A stretch of DNA of 64,000 nt from Cohnella sp. GbtcB17 (GTDB lineage Bacteria > Bacillota > Bacilli > Paenibacillales > Paenibacillaceae), in contig NZ_JAGXJW010000027.1 in assembly GCF_019091135.1 (NCBI RefSeq), positions 39,115-103,114 on the forward strand, read 5' to 3'. Position numbers and translations under genes: made by a program. Position 1 is the stretch's first letter. The number at the start of each line of letters is the position of its first letter. The notes below the pieces were generated by a model. The model was not told where the DNA came from. It saw only the letters and a list, made by a program, of their open reading frames with translations, and made no database searches. Positions 36,715 to 45,202 of this stretch are shown piece by piece.

Positions 36715-38001
36715 TTATTGCGCCGGGTTCGTCCAGCCCGCTTCTTGAATAACCCACATCATATACACCAATAAAACGATGAGGCCGACGTACAAGCTTC
36801 CGATCCGCCATCTGTCGCGGCTCTTCACCTCGTAGTAATTGTCCGGCTCGTACACGTTGCCCTCGACTCGAACCTTAAGGGTGAGGTTCTGCGCATCGTC
36901 CGGCCCTTCGATCTGATAGGCGTAAACGCGACGGATGAGGATCGCCTGATCGATCGGCAGCTCGCCCTTGAACGACAGCGCCTCCCACTCGAACTCGACC
37001 ATATGCTGCCCGTCAAGTTTGCAATAGGCCGTGTAAGGCAGCTCCCTCAAATGATTGGAGCCCCGGTAGTACCAATCCGGCAGATTCGGGTCGGCCTTGG
37101 CCTGATATACGCCTTCGGCGATGTGCACCGGCCCTTCGCCGCGCTTCACCTTGAACTGCCTGTAGGTAGAGAACAGGAACCAGACCCAGATCAGAATAAA
37201 AATAACGCTATGCGTATACCAGATGATAAACGGTCCGATCACCACGCCCGCGAGCCAGATCCAGCGATTCACGGCCGATGCGATCCTGCCGCCGTCCAGC
37301 GGGCGGATCGGCACGAGATTAAACAAGTTGAGGAAAAAGCCGACGTAAGCCAGCATATGCCAGACGGCGCTGTCCGTATAGACGCCGATGCCGTAACAGA
37401 CGAACGCCGCGGCCGTACCTAAATACGGTCCCCCCAGTGCGATATCCGCCTCGGTCGCCGCGTCCTTCGGATTGCGCTTCATCATGATCGCCGCCCCGAG
37501 AAAAGGAATGAACAGCGGCGCCGTTACGGGCAGTCCTTTACGCTTCGCGACCCATACATGTCCCATCTCGTGAACGAAGATGAGCGCCACGAAGCCGATC
37601 GCGAACGACCATGGATAAATAATGGCGTACGCGCCGACCGTGATCGCCATCGAGATGAGCGGCTTGCCGAACTTCAGGAACAGCAGCAGCGCCGCCTTTC
37701 CCTTGCCCAGCAAAAAGGCGATCACCGCGCCGATCGCCGCCCACGATCCGCCGCCCCCTTTGCGCCGGCTGCCCTCTTCCGGGGCGTCGGCCCGCTCCTC
37801 GTCGCCATGCGTCGGCGGAACGGGCGGCGCGTTCGGGTCGATCGGCTTCGGGGTCGGCAGGTCGGGACCGGGCGGATTGGCTTGAGGCAGGTTAGAGCCC
37901 GTCCCGTCGCCCGCATCCGTCAGCCTTTCCCGTCCGCCGTCCGCAAGCCTCCGATCGTCCAGCTGCTCTTCATGCTCCCGGCCGTCATTCGCCATAGGCA
38001 C
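36715..38001 (-). CDS. Site-2 protease-type membrane metalloprotease (M50)
   Basis: A 428-residue membrane protein. A proline-rich cytoplasmic N-terminus (1-85) precedes about six membrane spans. FVHEMGHVW (near residue 143) gives the zinc-binding HExxH, and NLVPIRPLDGG the third ligand Asp of the M50 family. A C-terminal soluble domain (about 285-400) precedes a last span. Similar proteins are common in Paenibacillaceae with unknown substrate. The GTG at 38001 has GAGGAG seven bases upstream inside the preceding gene; an ATG two codons on is possible. Confidence 0.85.
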   Translation of the reverse strand: MPMANDGREHEEQLDDRRLADGGRERLTDAGDGTGSNLPQANPPGPDLPTPKPIDPNAPPVPPTHGDEERADAPEEGSRRKGGGGSWAAIGAVIAFLLGKGKAALLLFLKFGKPLISMAITVGAYAIIYPWSFAIGFVALIFVHEMGHVWVAKRKGLPVTAPLFIPFLGAAIMMKRNPKDAATEADIALGGPYLGTAAAFVCYGIGVYTDSAVWHMLAYVGFFLNLFNLVPIRPLDGGRIASAVNRWIWLAGVVIGPFIIWYTHSVIFILIWVWFLFSTYRQFKVKRGEGPVHIAEGVYQAKADPNLPDWYYRGSNHLRELPYTAYCKLDGQHMVEFEWEALSFKGELPIDQAILIRRVYAYQIEGPDDAQNLTLKVRVEGNVYEPDNYYEVKSRDRWRIGSLYVGLIVLLVYMMWVIQEAGWTNPAQ

Positions 38002-38350
38002 GCTTCAGCTCCTCTTCGCGGTAGCCTACGGTCGCCTTTTGTCCGTCGGAGACGACCGGGCGCTTGATCAGCATGCCGTTGCCGGCGAGCAGCGCCAGCT
38101 TCTCGTCGTCGGACAGCTGCGCCATGCGGTCCTTCAGCCCAAGCGACCGGTAGGCGTCGCCGGCCGTATTAAACCACTTGCCGATCGGAAGGCCGCTGTC
38201 CGCGACCAGCTTGCGAAGCTCGTCCACAGACGGCGGAGACTCCTTGATATGGATAAGCTTCAGTTCATGTCCCTCGCCCTGCAGCGTCTTGATCGCTTTG
38301 CGGCAGGTGTCGCAGGACGGATATTGGTAGACGGTCAATTTTTTAGCCAT
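37985..38350 (-). CDS. ArsC/Spx-family thioredoxin-fold protein
   Basis: A 121-residue protein of the arsenate reductase/Spx superfamily. The CDTC motif near residues 14-17 is the redox CxxC typical of Spx and YusI-like members, and a GKWFNT(A)G-type block and IKRPVV match the family. It could be a redox-sensing regulator or a reductase. Bona fide Spx has a Gly at position 52 and binds the RNA polymerase alpha subunit; I cannot confirm this. Its 3' end overlaps the protease gene by 17 bp. Confidence 0.85.
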   Translation of the reverse strand: MAKKLTVYQYPSCDTCRKAIKTLQGEGHELKLIHIKESPPSVDELRKLVADSGLPIGKWFNTAGDAYRSLGLKDRMAQLSDDEKLALLAGNGMLIKRPVVSDGQKATVGYREEELKRAYGE

Positions 38351-38383
38351 TGCTGCGTTCCTCCAGATTCGATAAATGCATGC

Positions 38384-39364
38384 TCAAAGCGCGTCCAGGC
38401 CCGGCGGGAGCTCCCGCAACACGCGCTCAAGGTCTCGCAAATCCGCGGGCAGCGGCGCCTCCAGCTGCGTCTCGGCGCCCGTCACCGGATGGCGGAACGC
38501 CAGCTGCGCCGCATGCAGCGCCTGCCTGCCGATCGCGCCGGAGAGCGCGGCGGCAAGCTGCGTGCCGGTCCAGGCCGGGTCGGCGTAGTAGGCGTCTCCG
38601 ACAAGCGGGCACCCGATCGCGCCCATATGTACGCGGATCTGGTGCGTCCGTCCCGTGCCGAGCCGGATGTCGAGCGCGCTTGCACCGCAAGGAAACGCCT
38701 CGGACAACGAATAATACGTCAGCGACGGCTGACCGTCCTCCCGGACGGCCCGCCTGTGCGGGTCCTCGGGCACGCGGCCGATCGGCGCGTTCACCTCGCC
38801 CGCGTCCGCTGGCGGACGGCCGTAGGCGTATGCGCGGTACTGCTTGAGCACCGTGCCCGCCGTCATCTGCGCAGACAGCTGCTGCTGCGCGTACGGGTGC
38901 TTGGCGACGATGACGAGGCCGGACGTATCCTCGTCGAGCCGGTTGACCGGGCGGAAGCGGCAGCGCTCGCCCCGCTCGCGCCAATAGTGCACGACGCCGT
39001 TTGCCAGCGTGTTCGCATAGTGGCCGGTCGTCGGGTGGACGATAACGCCCGCAGGCTTGTTGAGCACGAGCAGGTCGTCGTCCTCGTGGACGATATCGAG
39101 CGCCATCGGCTGCGGCAAAATGTCGTCCGACGATTCCTCCGCCATACGCAGCGCCACGATGTCGCCCGCCGTTAATATAAAACTGGAAAACACCGCGTTC
39201 CCGTTGACGGTCACGCCTTCCTCGGACGCCTTCAGCTTCGTCCACAGCCGCCGCGAAATGCCGATCCTGCTCCGCAGCACGTCGCGCAGCATGCGGCCTT
39301 CGTCCCGCTCGTCCGCGACGTGGACGAGCGGTTTGTAATACCCTTCCGTGCGTTCCCATTCCAT
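38384..39364 (-). CDS. RluA family pseudouridine synthase
   Basis: A 326-residue RNA-modifying enzyme. An S4-like N-terminal domain (about 15-75) precedes the catalytic domain with VNRLDEDTSGLVIVAK, whose Asp is the catalytic residue, and LDIRLGTGRTHQIRVH. It converts uridine to pseudouridine in rRNA or tRNA; the site is not predictable. It starts five bases after the upstream PduO-type gene, so they are likely cotranscribed. Confidence 0.92.
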   Translation of the reverse strand: MEWERTEGYYKPLVHVADERDEGRMLRDVLRSRIGISRRLWTKLKASEEGVTVNGNAVFSSFILTAGDIVALRMAEESSDDILPQPMALDIVHEDDDLLVLNKPAGVIVHPTTGHYANTLANGVVHYWRERGERCRFRPVNRLDEDTSGLVIVAKHPYAQQQLSAQMTAGTVLKQYRAYAYGRPPADAGEVNAPIGRVPEDPHRRAVREDGQPSLTYYSLSEAFPCGASALDIRLGTGRTHQIRVHMGAIGCPLVGDAYYADPAWTGTQLAAALSGAIGRQALHAAQLAFRHPVTGAETQLEAPLPADLRDLERVLRELPPGLDAL

Positions 39365-39369
39365 CGATG

Positions 39370-39996
39370 CTATAGCTCCTTGCCGATGCGGCCAAAAACA
39401 GCCGCGCCCCGTTCATATTCGACGTCCTGCACGCCCGCTTTGGCGTTCGCCGCGCGTGCCGCCGCAAAAAAGTAGTCCGACAGCCGGTTCAAATACTTCG
39501 CGACTTCGGGCGGACATGGCTTGCCCGTGGCCGCCAGCGTCACGACCGCGCGCTCCGCCCGGCGGCATACGGTGCGGCAGACATGCAGCGCCGCGGCCGT
39601 CGCCGTCCCGCCGGGCAATATAAATCTCGCGATCGGCGGATTGCCCGCTTCATGGCGATCGATCCACGCCTCAAGCCGCTCGGCCATCGCGGATGCGACC
39701 TTGAGCTGCCCCGGCTCCGGCGCGGCATAGGAAAGGTCCGAGCCGCAGTCGAACAGCTCGTGCTGGATAACCGTAAGTTCCTCGAGTAGCCGGGCTTCGA
39801 AAGCGCGGATGTCTTGCCTTTCTCCGGTCGCGGCGCCCGCTTCCTTCTCCGCCTTCGCGGTCGCCGCGGCTTGTCCGACGAACGCGTTCAGCTCGTCAAT
39901 CGTCCCGAACGCCTCCACCCTCGCATCGTCCTTGTTCACTTTGCCGCCGATGACCGTGGTCGTCCCTTTGTCGCCGGTTCTTGTATACAGCTTCAT
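39370..39996 (-). CDS. Cob(I)yrinic acid a,c-diamide adenosyltransferase, PduO type
   Basis: A 208-residue enzyme that transfers the adenosyl group of ATP to cob(I)alamin. The start LYTRTGDKGTTTVIGG is the ATP-binding loop, FGTIDELNAFVG is conserved, and CRTVCRRAERAVV is the C-terminal active-site helix. It lies 16 bp downstream of cobU, matching a cobalamin assembly or salvage role. Confidence 0.95.
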   Translation of the reverse strand: MKLYTRTGDKGTTTVIGGKVNKDDARVEAFGTIDELNAFVGQAAATAKAEKEAGAATGERQDIRAFEARLLEELTVIQHELFDCGSDLSYAAPEPGQLKVASAMAERLEAWIDRHEAGNPPIARFILPGGTATAAALHVCRTVCRRAERAVVTLAATGKPCPPEVAKYLNRLSDYFFAAARAANAKAGVQDVEYERGAAVFGRIGKEL

Positions 39997-40012
39997 TGCC
40001 CTGTCCTCCCGG

Positions 40013-40618
40013 TCAGATTCGTTCGCCCCGGATCGCCTCGGCGAATCCGAACGACAGACGGTAGATCGTATGCGATGCCGCGGCCAATCGCCGGTTGGAC
40101 TCGGCCAGCAGCTTCATATAGGTTCGCTCGCGCGGATCCGGGACCAGCCCGGCCGCAGCCTCTTCCGTGACGACGATGACGATGCCCTCGAATTCAAGCA
40201 GTGCGCCGAGCAGCTCGTTCGTCGCGGCCGCAGCCTGTCCCTCGTCCCGTTCGCCGGGAAGGGCCGCCAGCACCCGATGCCGGAGCCAGCCCGACAGACT
40301 GTCAAGCACCAGCGCCCTTCGCTCGGCCCGATACGGGTTCGAGTCCAGATTGACGCGCATGAGCGCCTGCGCGCAGGCGCCATCCGCCGGCAGCTGCGTC
40401 CACGCGAATCCGCGGCGTCCCGGAGCGTGCTTCGCATCGGCAAGCGCACTGGCGGCAGGCGCGTCGGACGCGGCGATCGCATCGTCAGTCCGACGGTCGC
40501 CTGGCAACGGCCAGGCGGGACATGTGAAGCCGATCGCCTCCCGGCCCAGCGACTCCGCCAATCGCCTGGCGTACGCGGACTTGCCCGAACCTGTGCCGCC
40601 GGTTACCAACAGGAGCAT
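40013..40618 (-). CDS. cobU: Adenosylcobinamide kinase / guanylyltransferase
   Basis: A 201-residue bifunctional enzyme that phosphorylates adenosylcobinamide and attaches GMP. Walker A is GGTGSGKSAYA (8-18). HAPGRRGFAW aligns with the guanylylated His region, and ALVLDSLSGWLRH with the second motif. The N-terminus is preceded by GGGAGGTGA. It heads a cluster with the adenosyltransferase. No other cob genes and no cobalamin riboswitch are present. Confidence 0.92.
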   Translation of the reverse strand: MLLLVTGGTGSGKSAYARRLAESLGREAIGFTCPAWPLPGDRRTDDAIAASDAPAASALADAKHAPGRRGFAWTQLPADGACAQALMRVNLDSNPYRAERRALVLDSLSGWLRHRVLAALPGERDEGQAAAATNELLGALLEFEGIVIVVTEEAAAGLVPDPRERTYMKLLAESNRRLAAASHTIYRLSFGFAEAIRGERI

Positions 40619-40655
40619 ATCCCGTCACCTCCCAGGCGCAAAAATATCTAGCATA

Positions 40656-40666
40656 ACTATAGCACA
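40656..40666 (-). promoter_or_regulatory. Extended -10 promoter upstream of cobU
   Basis: TGTGCTATAGT on the minus strand gives a TG-extended -10 about 40 bases ahead of cobU. The -35 is unclear. Confidence 0.45.
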
Positions 40667-40710
40667 ATCGCGGGGTGACTTGAAAAAACGGCGAGCCCGT
40701 GCAGGCCGGC

Positions 40711-40742
40711 TTCAAAATAAAAAGCCCGGAGCGAAGCTCCGG
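40711..40742 (-). terminator. Terminator of the spo0E-like gene
   Basis: On the minus strand CCGGAGC, a TTC loop and GCTCCGG are followed by GCTTTTTATTTT. The stem starts immediately after the stop codon. Confidence 0.85.
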
Positions 40743-40744
40743 AC

Positions 40745-41005
40745 TTAACGGGCATGATAGCTGAGTCTCATATATTCGTTGATCTTCACGTCAAGCATGC
40801 GGCTGATCTCCATGACGGGCTCCGCGGTGAAGGAGTCCTCCCGCAGGAAAGTTTCCGTCATGCGGCGCCTGAGCTGATCGATTTCTTCGATGAGGCTTCG
40901 GTCGTTATAAGAGGGAGGCGCGCCGACTTCACTGTAGACATTCCTGGCCGACGCCCAATTCGCGGGCTGACCCGAATCCATAGAATGATCGCTTGCTGTC
41001 GCCAT
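40745..41005 (-). CDS. Spo0E-like aspartyl-phosphate phosphatase
   Basis: An 86-residue protein whose second half (LIEEIDQLRRRMTETFL, then EISRMLDVKINEYMR) matches the two-helix Spo0E fold. These phosphatases dephosphorylate Spo0A and delay sporulation; the SxxLD motif is present. GAGAGGGGG precedes the ATG at 41005. It is a single-gene unit with its own promoter and terminator. Confidence 0.82.
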   Translation of the reverse strand: MATASDHSMDSGQPANWASARNVYSEVGAPPSYNDRSLIEEIDQLRRRMTETFLREDSFTAEPVMEISRMLDVKINEYMRLSYHAR

Positions 41006-41053
41006 CGTTTTCCCCCTCTCCGCAGCTACGGGCAAGTCTGCAAAACAAGGGTA

Positions 41054-41062
41054 ATTATAGCA
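41054..41062 (-). promoter_or_regulatory. Extended -10 promoter of the spo0E-like gene
   Basis: TGCTATAAT on the minus strand lies about 49 bases upstream of the start codon. An AT-rich stretch precedes it but no clear -35. Confidence 0.55.
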
Positions 41063-41099
41063 GAACTTTAGAAAAAATAACATCCTTTTTCCAATTTGC

Positions 41100-42311
41100 C
41101 TATTTTAGCTGCTGCACGAACTGCCCGATCCGCTCGAGCGCCTCGGTCAACTGGGCGACGGAGGACGCGTAGGAGCACCGGATAAACCCTTCTCCACCGT
41201 TGCCGAAAACGTGTCCGGGCACGGCCGCGACCTTCGCGTCCCGCACGAGCCGCATGGAAAACTCCTCGGACGAAAGGCCGGTCGACGCGATCGACGGAAA
41301 TACGTAAAACGCGCCTTGCGGCTCATGGCAATCCAGACCGATCTCCCGGAAGCCCTGAACGACAAGCCTCCGTCTCTGGTTGTACGATTCGACCATGCGG
41401 TACATTTCGTCCATGCCGTTCTTCAGCGCCTCGAGCGCGGCGATCTGGCCCATGATCGGGGCGCACATGACCGTATACTGGTGAATCTTCAGCATCGCGC
41501 CGATCAATTCGGGATGGCCGCAAGCGTAGCCCATGCGCCAGCCCGTCATGGCGAACGCCTTGGAGAAGCCGCTCACCAGAATCGTGCGATCCTTCATGCC
41601 GGGCAAGGAAGCGAAGCTGACGTGCTTCGAGCCGTAAGTGAGCTCGGCGTAAATCTCGTCGGAGACGACGATCAGGTCGTGCTCCTCGACGAGCTTCGCG
41701 ATCGGCAGCATGTCCTCGTAGCTCATGATTGCGCCGGTCGGATTGCTCGGATACGAGAGGATCAGCAGCTTGGAGCGCGGCGTGATCGCGGCGCGCAGGC
41801 TCTCCTCCGTCAGCCGGAAGCCGTCCTTGGCGAACGTCTCGATGCCGACGGCAACGCCGCCGCCAAGCGACGTGATCGGATTGTACGGAACGTAGCAGGG
41901 CTCGGGGATCAGCACCTCGTCCCCGGGCTCGACGAGCGCCCGGATCGCCAGGTCGATCGCCTCGCTGCCGCCGATCGTCACGAGCACCTCGCTGCCTGGC
42001 TCGTACTGCATGTTGAACTGCTTGTTCAAGTAGGCGGCGATCTCTTCGCGCAGCTCCAGCATGCCCGCGTTGGACGTGTACTGCGTCTTGCCTTTTTCAA
42101 GCGAATAGACCGCGGCGTCGCGAATGTGCCAGGGCGTCACGAAGTCGGGCTCGCCAACGCCCAGCGAGATGATGCTGCCGTCCTTGCTGGCGCTGACCAG
42201 ATCGAAAAACCTGCGGATGCCGGACGGCGGGATGGCGCGCGCGCCGGCGGACAAATAGCGATCCATTCCGCCCGTAGAATTTTTGCCGCGCGTCTGTTGG
42301 TTCGTAATCAT
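41100..42311 (-). CDS. alaT: Alanine transaminase-like aminotransferase
   Basis: A 403-residue class I aminotransferase. PLP Lys is in SGFSKAFAMTGWRMGYA; other cofactor contacts are LSYPSNPTGAIM and VVSDEIYAELTYG. Bacillus subtilis AlaT (YugH) lies beside the Lrp-type regulator AlaR (YugG), and the same pairing here supports the symbol. An aspartate or aromatic substrate cannot be excluded. A 41-bp gap separates it from the regulator, so they probably share a message. Confidence 0.85.
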   Translation of the reverse strand: MITNQQTRGKNSTGGMDRYLSAGARAIPPSGIRRFFDLVSASKDGSIISLGVGEPDFVTPWHIRDAAVYSLEKGKTQYTSNAGMLELREEIAAYLNKQFNMQYEPGSEVLVTIGGSEAIDLAIRALVEPGDEVLIPEPCYVPYNPITSLGGGVAVGIETFAKDGFRLTEESLRAAITPRSKLLILSYPSNPTGAIMSYEDMLPIAKLVEEHDLIVVSDEIYAELTYGSKHVSFASLPGMKDRTILVSGFSKAFAMTGWRMGYACGHPELIGAMLKIHQYTVMCAPIMGQIAALEALKNGMDEMYRMVESYNQRRRLVVQGFREIGLDCHEPQGAFYVFPSIASTGLSSEEFSMRLVRDAKVAAVPGHVFGNGGEGFIRCSYASSVAQLTEALERIGQFVQQLK

Positions 42312-42352
42312 TGGACAACCGTCCTTTTCGAAATACTCGCTCCCTTATCGCG

Positions 42353-42844
42353 TCAAGGAGAGACGAGCAGGCGTTGATCGTCCTCGAACTCCTCGAAGAT
42401 GATGCCGTCCTGTTTATATTTTTTGAGAATAAAAAAGGTCTTGGTCGCAATGACGGATTCGATGGTCGACAGCTTGTTGGAGACGAACGAAGCGACTTCC
42501 TTCAGCGTCTTGCCTTCGATCTCCACCTGCAGGTCGTATGCGCCGGACATGAGATATACCGACTTCACTTCGGGATACAGGTAGATGCGCTCCGCGATGC
42601 TCTCGAACCCGCGACCGCGCTCCGGCGTGCATTCGACCTGAATGAGCGCCGTCACCTTCTCGTCGTCGACCTTGCTCCAATTGACGACCGTTGCGTACTT
42701 CACGATTACATGGTCCCGCTCCATCTCCGCGATGGCGGCAGACACTTCGGCTTCGTCCGCCCCAAGCATCGTAGCGATGGTCGAAGCGGACAATCTCGCG
42801 TCTTCCTTGAGCAGATCCAGAATCTTCAGCTTAAATTCGTTCAT
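42353..42844 (-). CDS. alaR: Lrp/AsnC family regulator (AlaR-like)
   Basis: A 163-residue regulator. The N-terminal winged helix (LKILDLLKEDARLSAS, then IATMLGADEAEVSAAI) is followed by a RAM effector domain (about 70-145) with SGAYDLQVEIEGKTL. It likely senses alanine or a related amino acid and controls the transaminase downstream. GGAGGGATCCCC precedes the ATG. Confidence 0.87.
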   Translation of the reverse strand: MNEFKLKILDLLKEDARLSASTIATMLGADEAEVSAAIAEMERDHVIVKYATVVNWSKVDDEKVTALIQVECTPERGRGFESIAERIYLYPEVKSVYLMSGAYDLQVEIEGKTLKEVASFVSNKLSTIESVIATKTFFILKKYKQDGIIFEEFEDDQRLLVSP

Positions 42845-42922
42845 GGGGATCCCTCCTGAATAACTTTCATATTACATCAAATACAGGCCCCGTGAAAAGA
42901 AATTTCAATGTCGTCCGTCTAC

Positions 42923-42960
42923 AAAAAACCTCCCGCCGGAAACTGCCTTCCGCGGGAGGT
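42923..42960 (-). terminator. Terminator of the coat-protein genes
   Basis: On the minus strand ACCTCCCGC pairs with GCGGGAGGT, then six T. It lies about 30 bases past the second coat gene. Confidence 0.85.
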
Positions 42961-42992
42961 GGTGGCGCGGCTGAAAGCCGGGCGCTTTAAGC

Positions 42993-43361
42993 TCAGTGTT
43001 GCTGCATTTGCGGCGAGGCGCTTTGCTGGAGCTGCTGCCAGGCCGGAATCGCGCTTTGATTCGTTTGCTGCACGAATTGCTGCGTTTTCGTCTGCGTGTC
43101 CTGATACGACTTCAGGGACTTGTCGATCGCTTGCCGCAGCGCCGGCGAAGGCGCGGGATACATTTGGGCCGACTGCATCGCGGTGAACAGCTCGCCCTGC
43201 ATTTGCAGCGTCACGTTCAGCAGCTGCGTAAATTGCTGGCGGACCGCCGGGCATGCCGATTCGGTGGCCGCCGTCGCGTATTCGCGCGTCACCCGCTTCA
43301 GATCCGCGAGCACGGTATAAGCCAAATCCTCGTCGGGCAAAAATTGATTAGCTGGCGCCAT
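42993..43361 (-). CDS. CotF-like spore coat protein
   Basis: A 122-residue Gln-rich protein. The block DLAYTVLADLKRVTREYATAA, split about residues 12-32, and QQFTQLLNVTLQMQGELF match the coat F domain found in spore coat proteins. The C-terminal 40 residues are Gln/Ser/Ala rich. AAGGAGG lies eight bases before the ATG. It is downstream of a second, shorter coat-like gene and likely expressed in the mother cell. Confidence 0.85.
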   Translation of the reverse strand: MAPANQFLPDEDLAYTVLADLKRVTREYATAATESACPAVRQQFTQLLNVTLQMQGELFTAMQSAQMYPAPSPALRQAIDKSLKSYQDTQTKTQQFVQQTNQSAIPAWQQLQQSASPQMQQH

Positions 43362-43391
43362 AAAAGTTTCCTCCTTCTCTCGAATGCGATA

Positions 43392-43616
43392 CTAGGCCTG
43401 GGGCTGCGTCGGAGCGAGCGGCTGGTGCTGCTGCAGCAGCGACAGCAGCGTCTGATAATGCTGCGCGTGCACCTGCGCCTGATGATCGAGCACCTGCTTG
43501 ATCTGCTGGTTCGAGCACGACGCGGAAGCGGCCGCGCACTGCTTGAGCAGCAGATTCTCGTTGGACATCGAGTCCGCGATGTACTCGAGCTCCTTGCCGC
43601 TGATCGGTTGAAGCAT
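43392..43616 (-). CDS. Small CotF-related spore protein
   Basis: A 74-residue protein with a helical start (GKELEYIADSMSNENLLLKQ) and a Gln-rich tail. The start resembles the N-terminal helix of coat F-like proteins, which are often paired as here. AGGAGGG precedes the ATG by six bases. CATACTATG on the minus strand at 43648-43656 is a possible sporulation-sigma -10. Confidence 0.75.
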   Translation of the reverse strand: MLQPISGKELEYIADSMSNENLLLKQCAAASASCSNQQIKQVLDHQAQVHAQHYQTLLSLLQQHQPLAPTQPQA

Positions 43617-43647
43617 GACGATCCCTCCTGTAATTGGACAATCGGGA

Positions 43648-43656
43648 CATAGTATG
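43648..43656 (-). promoter_or_regulatory. Candidate late-sporulation -10 element
   Basis: CATACTATG resembles the SigK/SigE -10 consensus (CATANNNTA), 31 bases upstream of the small coat gene. A matching -35 is not clear. Confidence 0.3.
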
Positions 43657-43861
43657 CGGCCAACGTTAGACGCTTATCCGCGATGCGGCGACATTGTACG
43701 GAAGTATGCTCGAAAACAGCGAGATCGCGCGGCGGGTACGAACAGGCTCGGTACGGAATCTCATAGCGGACTCTCGACGCCATTCGGCACGATTAAGCTC
43801 GATATGGAGCCACTTTCGGCTTGGCGAGGCGTTGTTCAGCGCTGCTTAAGCGGGACCACGG
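43657..43861. other. Intergenic sequence upstream of the 72-bp array
   Basis: No supported gene, terminator or promoter is seen. Short open frames occur without ribosome binding sites. Confidence 0.5.
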
Positions 43862-44118
43862 CACCACACAGAGGCCCCCGATAGCTCGTCCGGCACTCAA
43901 GCGGAACTCTGTATAGCTCAAATTTGCGTTATTCTCGCACACACATCCCTCGACAGCTCGCCCGCCACGCACGCGGAACTCAATTTAGCTCAAGTCTGCG
44001 CTATTCTCGTGCACATGTCCCCCGACAGCTTGCCCACCACACACGCGGAACTCTACATAGCTCAAATTTGCGTTATTCTCTTGCACACTCCCCGCACAAG
44101 CCCGCACTCCACGCACCT
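43862..44118. repeat. 72-bp tandem repeat, about 3.5 copies
   Basis: The marker GCGGAACT recurs at 43901, 43973 and 44045, exactly 72 bases apart. Each unit also contains TAGCTCAAATTTGCGTTATT and a C-rich end (CGACAGCTCGCCCGCCACGC). Copies differ by scattered substitutions, and a partial copy precedes the first. The unit is a multiple of three, so it leaves an 85-codon frame open, but no gene features are present. Confidence 0.9.
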
Positions 44119-44155
44119 GAGCGCGGTTTAGCAAGTCGAGAAGCAGCCAAAAAGC

Positions 44156-44188
44156 AAAAAAGCCGCCCCGTCATTTCATGAGATGGGG
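44156..44188 (-). terminator. Terminator of cysK
   Basis: On the minus strand CCCCATC pairs with GACGGGG (one G-T pair), then a short GC step and TTTTTT. It is about 80 bases past the cysK stop. Confidence 0.7.
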
Positions 44189-44271
44189 ACAGCTCGTTAA
44201 AGGTCGCACCGCAGCCGTCGGCACGGCATAAACGATCTTCACTTTGGAGTGCGCGGCTCTCGAGGCGAATT

Positions 44272-45192
44272 TTAAAACAAATCCATCGACAAATACCGCT
44301 CGCCCGTATCCGGCGCGATGCAGAGCACGCGCTTGCCGACGCCGAGCTTGCGGGCCAGCTGGAGCGCGGCCCATACGGAGGCGCCGGACGAGGGTCCCGC
44401 CAATATCCCTTCCTCGCGCGCCAGCCGCTTCATCGTCCGTATCGCGTCTTCGTCCGCCACCTGTACGATCTCGTCGTAGACGTCCGTGTTCAGGATGGAC
44501 GGTATGAAGCCGGGGCTCGTGCCGACGAGCTTGTGCGGACCGGGCACGCCGCCCGACAGCACGGGCGAGCCGGCGGGCTCCACGACGGCCACGTAAAGGT
44601 TCGGCAGCTTTTCCTTCAGCGTCTCCCCCGTGCCGGTAATCGTCCCTCCAGTGCCCGCCGTAGCCACGAACGCGTCGAGCCGGCCGCCTGTTTGCTCCAT
44701 AATCTCGAGCGCCGTCGTCCGCCGGTGGACGTCGGGATTGGCGGCGTTGTCGAACTGGTTGGGCATAAAGCTCCCCGGCGTGGCGGCCGCGATCGACCGC
44801 GCTTCCCGAATCGCTCCCGGCATACGCTGGGACGCCGGCGTCAGCACGACTTCGGCACCGTATGCCTTCAGCAAGTCGATGCGCTCTTTGGACATATTGT
44901 CCGGCATGACGAGAATGAGCCGGTAGCCTCTGGCCGCCGCGTTCATCGCGAGGCCGATGCCTGTATTGCCGCTCGTCGGCTCGACGATGAGCGATCCCGG
45001 CCCGATCAGGCCTCTCGCTTCGGCGTCCTCGATCAGCGCGCTTGCCGCCCGGTCCTTGACGCTGCCGCTCGGATTGAAGCGCTCAAGCTTGACGAGCACC
45101 TCCGCGTCGCCCGGGCCTGGCAGACGATTCAACCTTACGGCCGGCGTATCGCCGATCATTTCCGTTACGCTTTGATACACCAGCTTTTTCAT
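44272..45192 (-). CDS. cysK: Cysteine synthase (O-acetylserine sulfhydrylase)
   Basis: A 306-residue PLP enzyme, fold type II, that makes cysteine from O-acetylserine and sulfide. PLP Lys is in NPSGSVKDRAA (near residue 46), the phosphate loop is GTGGTITGTG, and EPTSGNTGIG binds substrate. Length is normal. It lies 10 bp after the zinc-ribbon gene; the ribosome site (AAAGTGAG) is weak and inside that gene's end, suggesting coupled translation. Confidence 0.95.
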   Translation of the reverse strand: MKKLVYQSVTEMIGDTPAVRLNRLPGPGDAEVLVKLERFNPSGSVKDRAASALIEDAEARGLIGPGSLIVEPTSGNTGIGLAMNAAARGYRLILVMPDNMSKERIDLLKAYGAEVVLTPASQRMPGAIREARSIAAATPGSFMPNQFDNAANPDVHRRTTALEIMEQTGGRLDAFVATAGTGGTITGTGETLKEKLPNLYVAVVEPAGSPVLSGGVPGPHKLVGTSPGFIPSILNTDVYDEIVQVADEDAIRTMKRLAREEGILAGPSSGASVWAALQLARKLGVGKRVLCIAPDTGERYLSMDLF

Positions 45193-45202
45193 GTGGACGA
45201 TC

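Noticed and set aside
40619..40744. Cobalamin riboswitch upstream of cobU
   Set aside because: The gap is only 126 bp and contains the terminator of the previous gene and a simple promoter; the B12-box core is not seen.
43924..44181. An 85-codon frame over the 72-bp array
   Set aside because: Its repeats mirror the DNA repeat, and no start signals or homology are seen.
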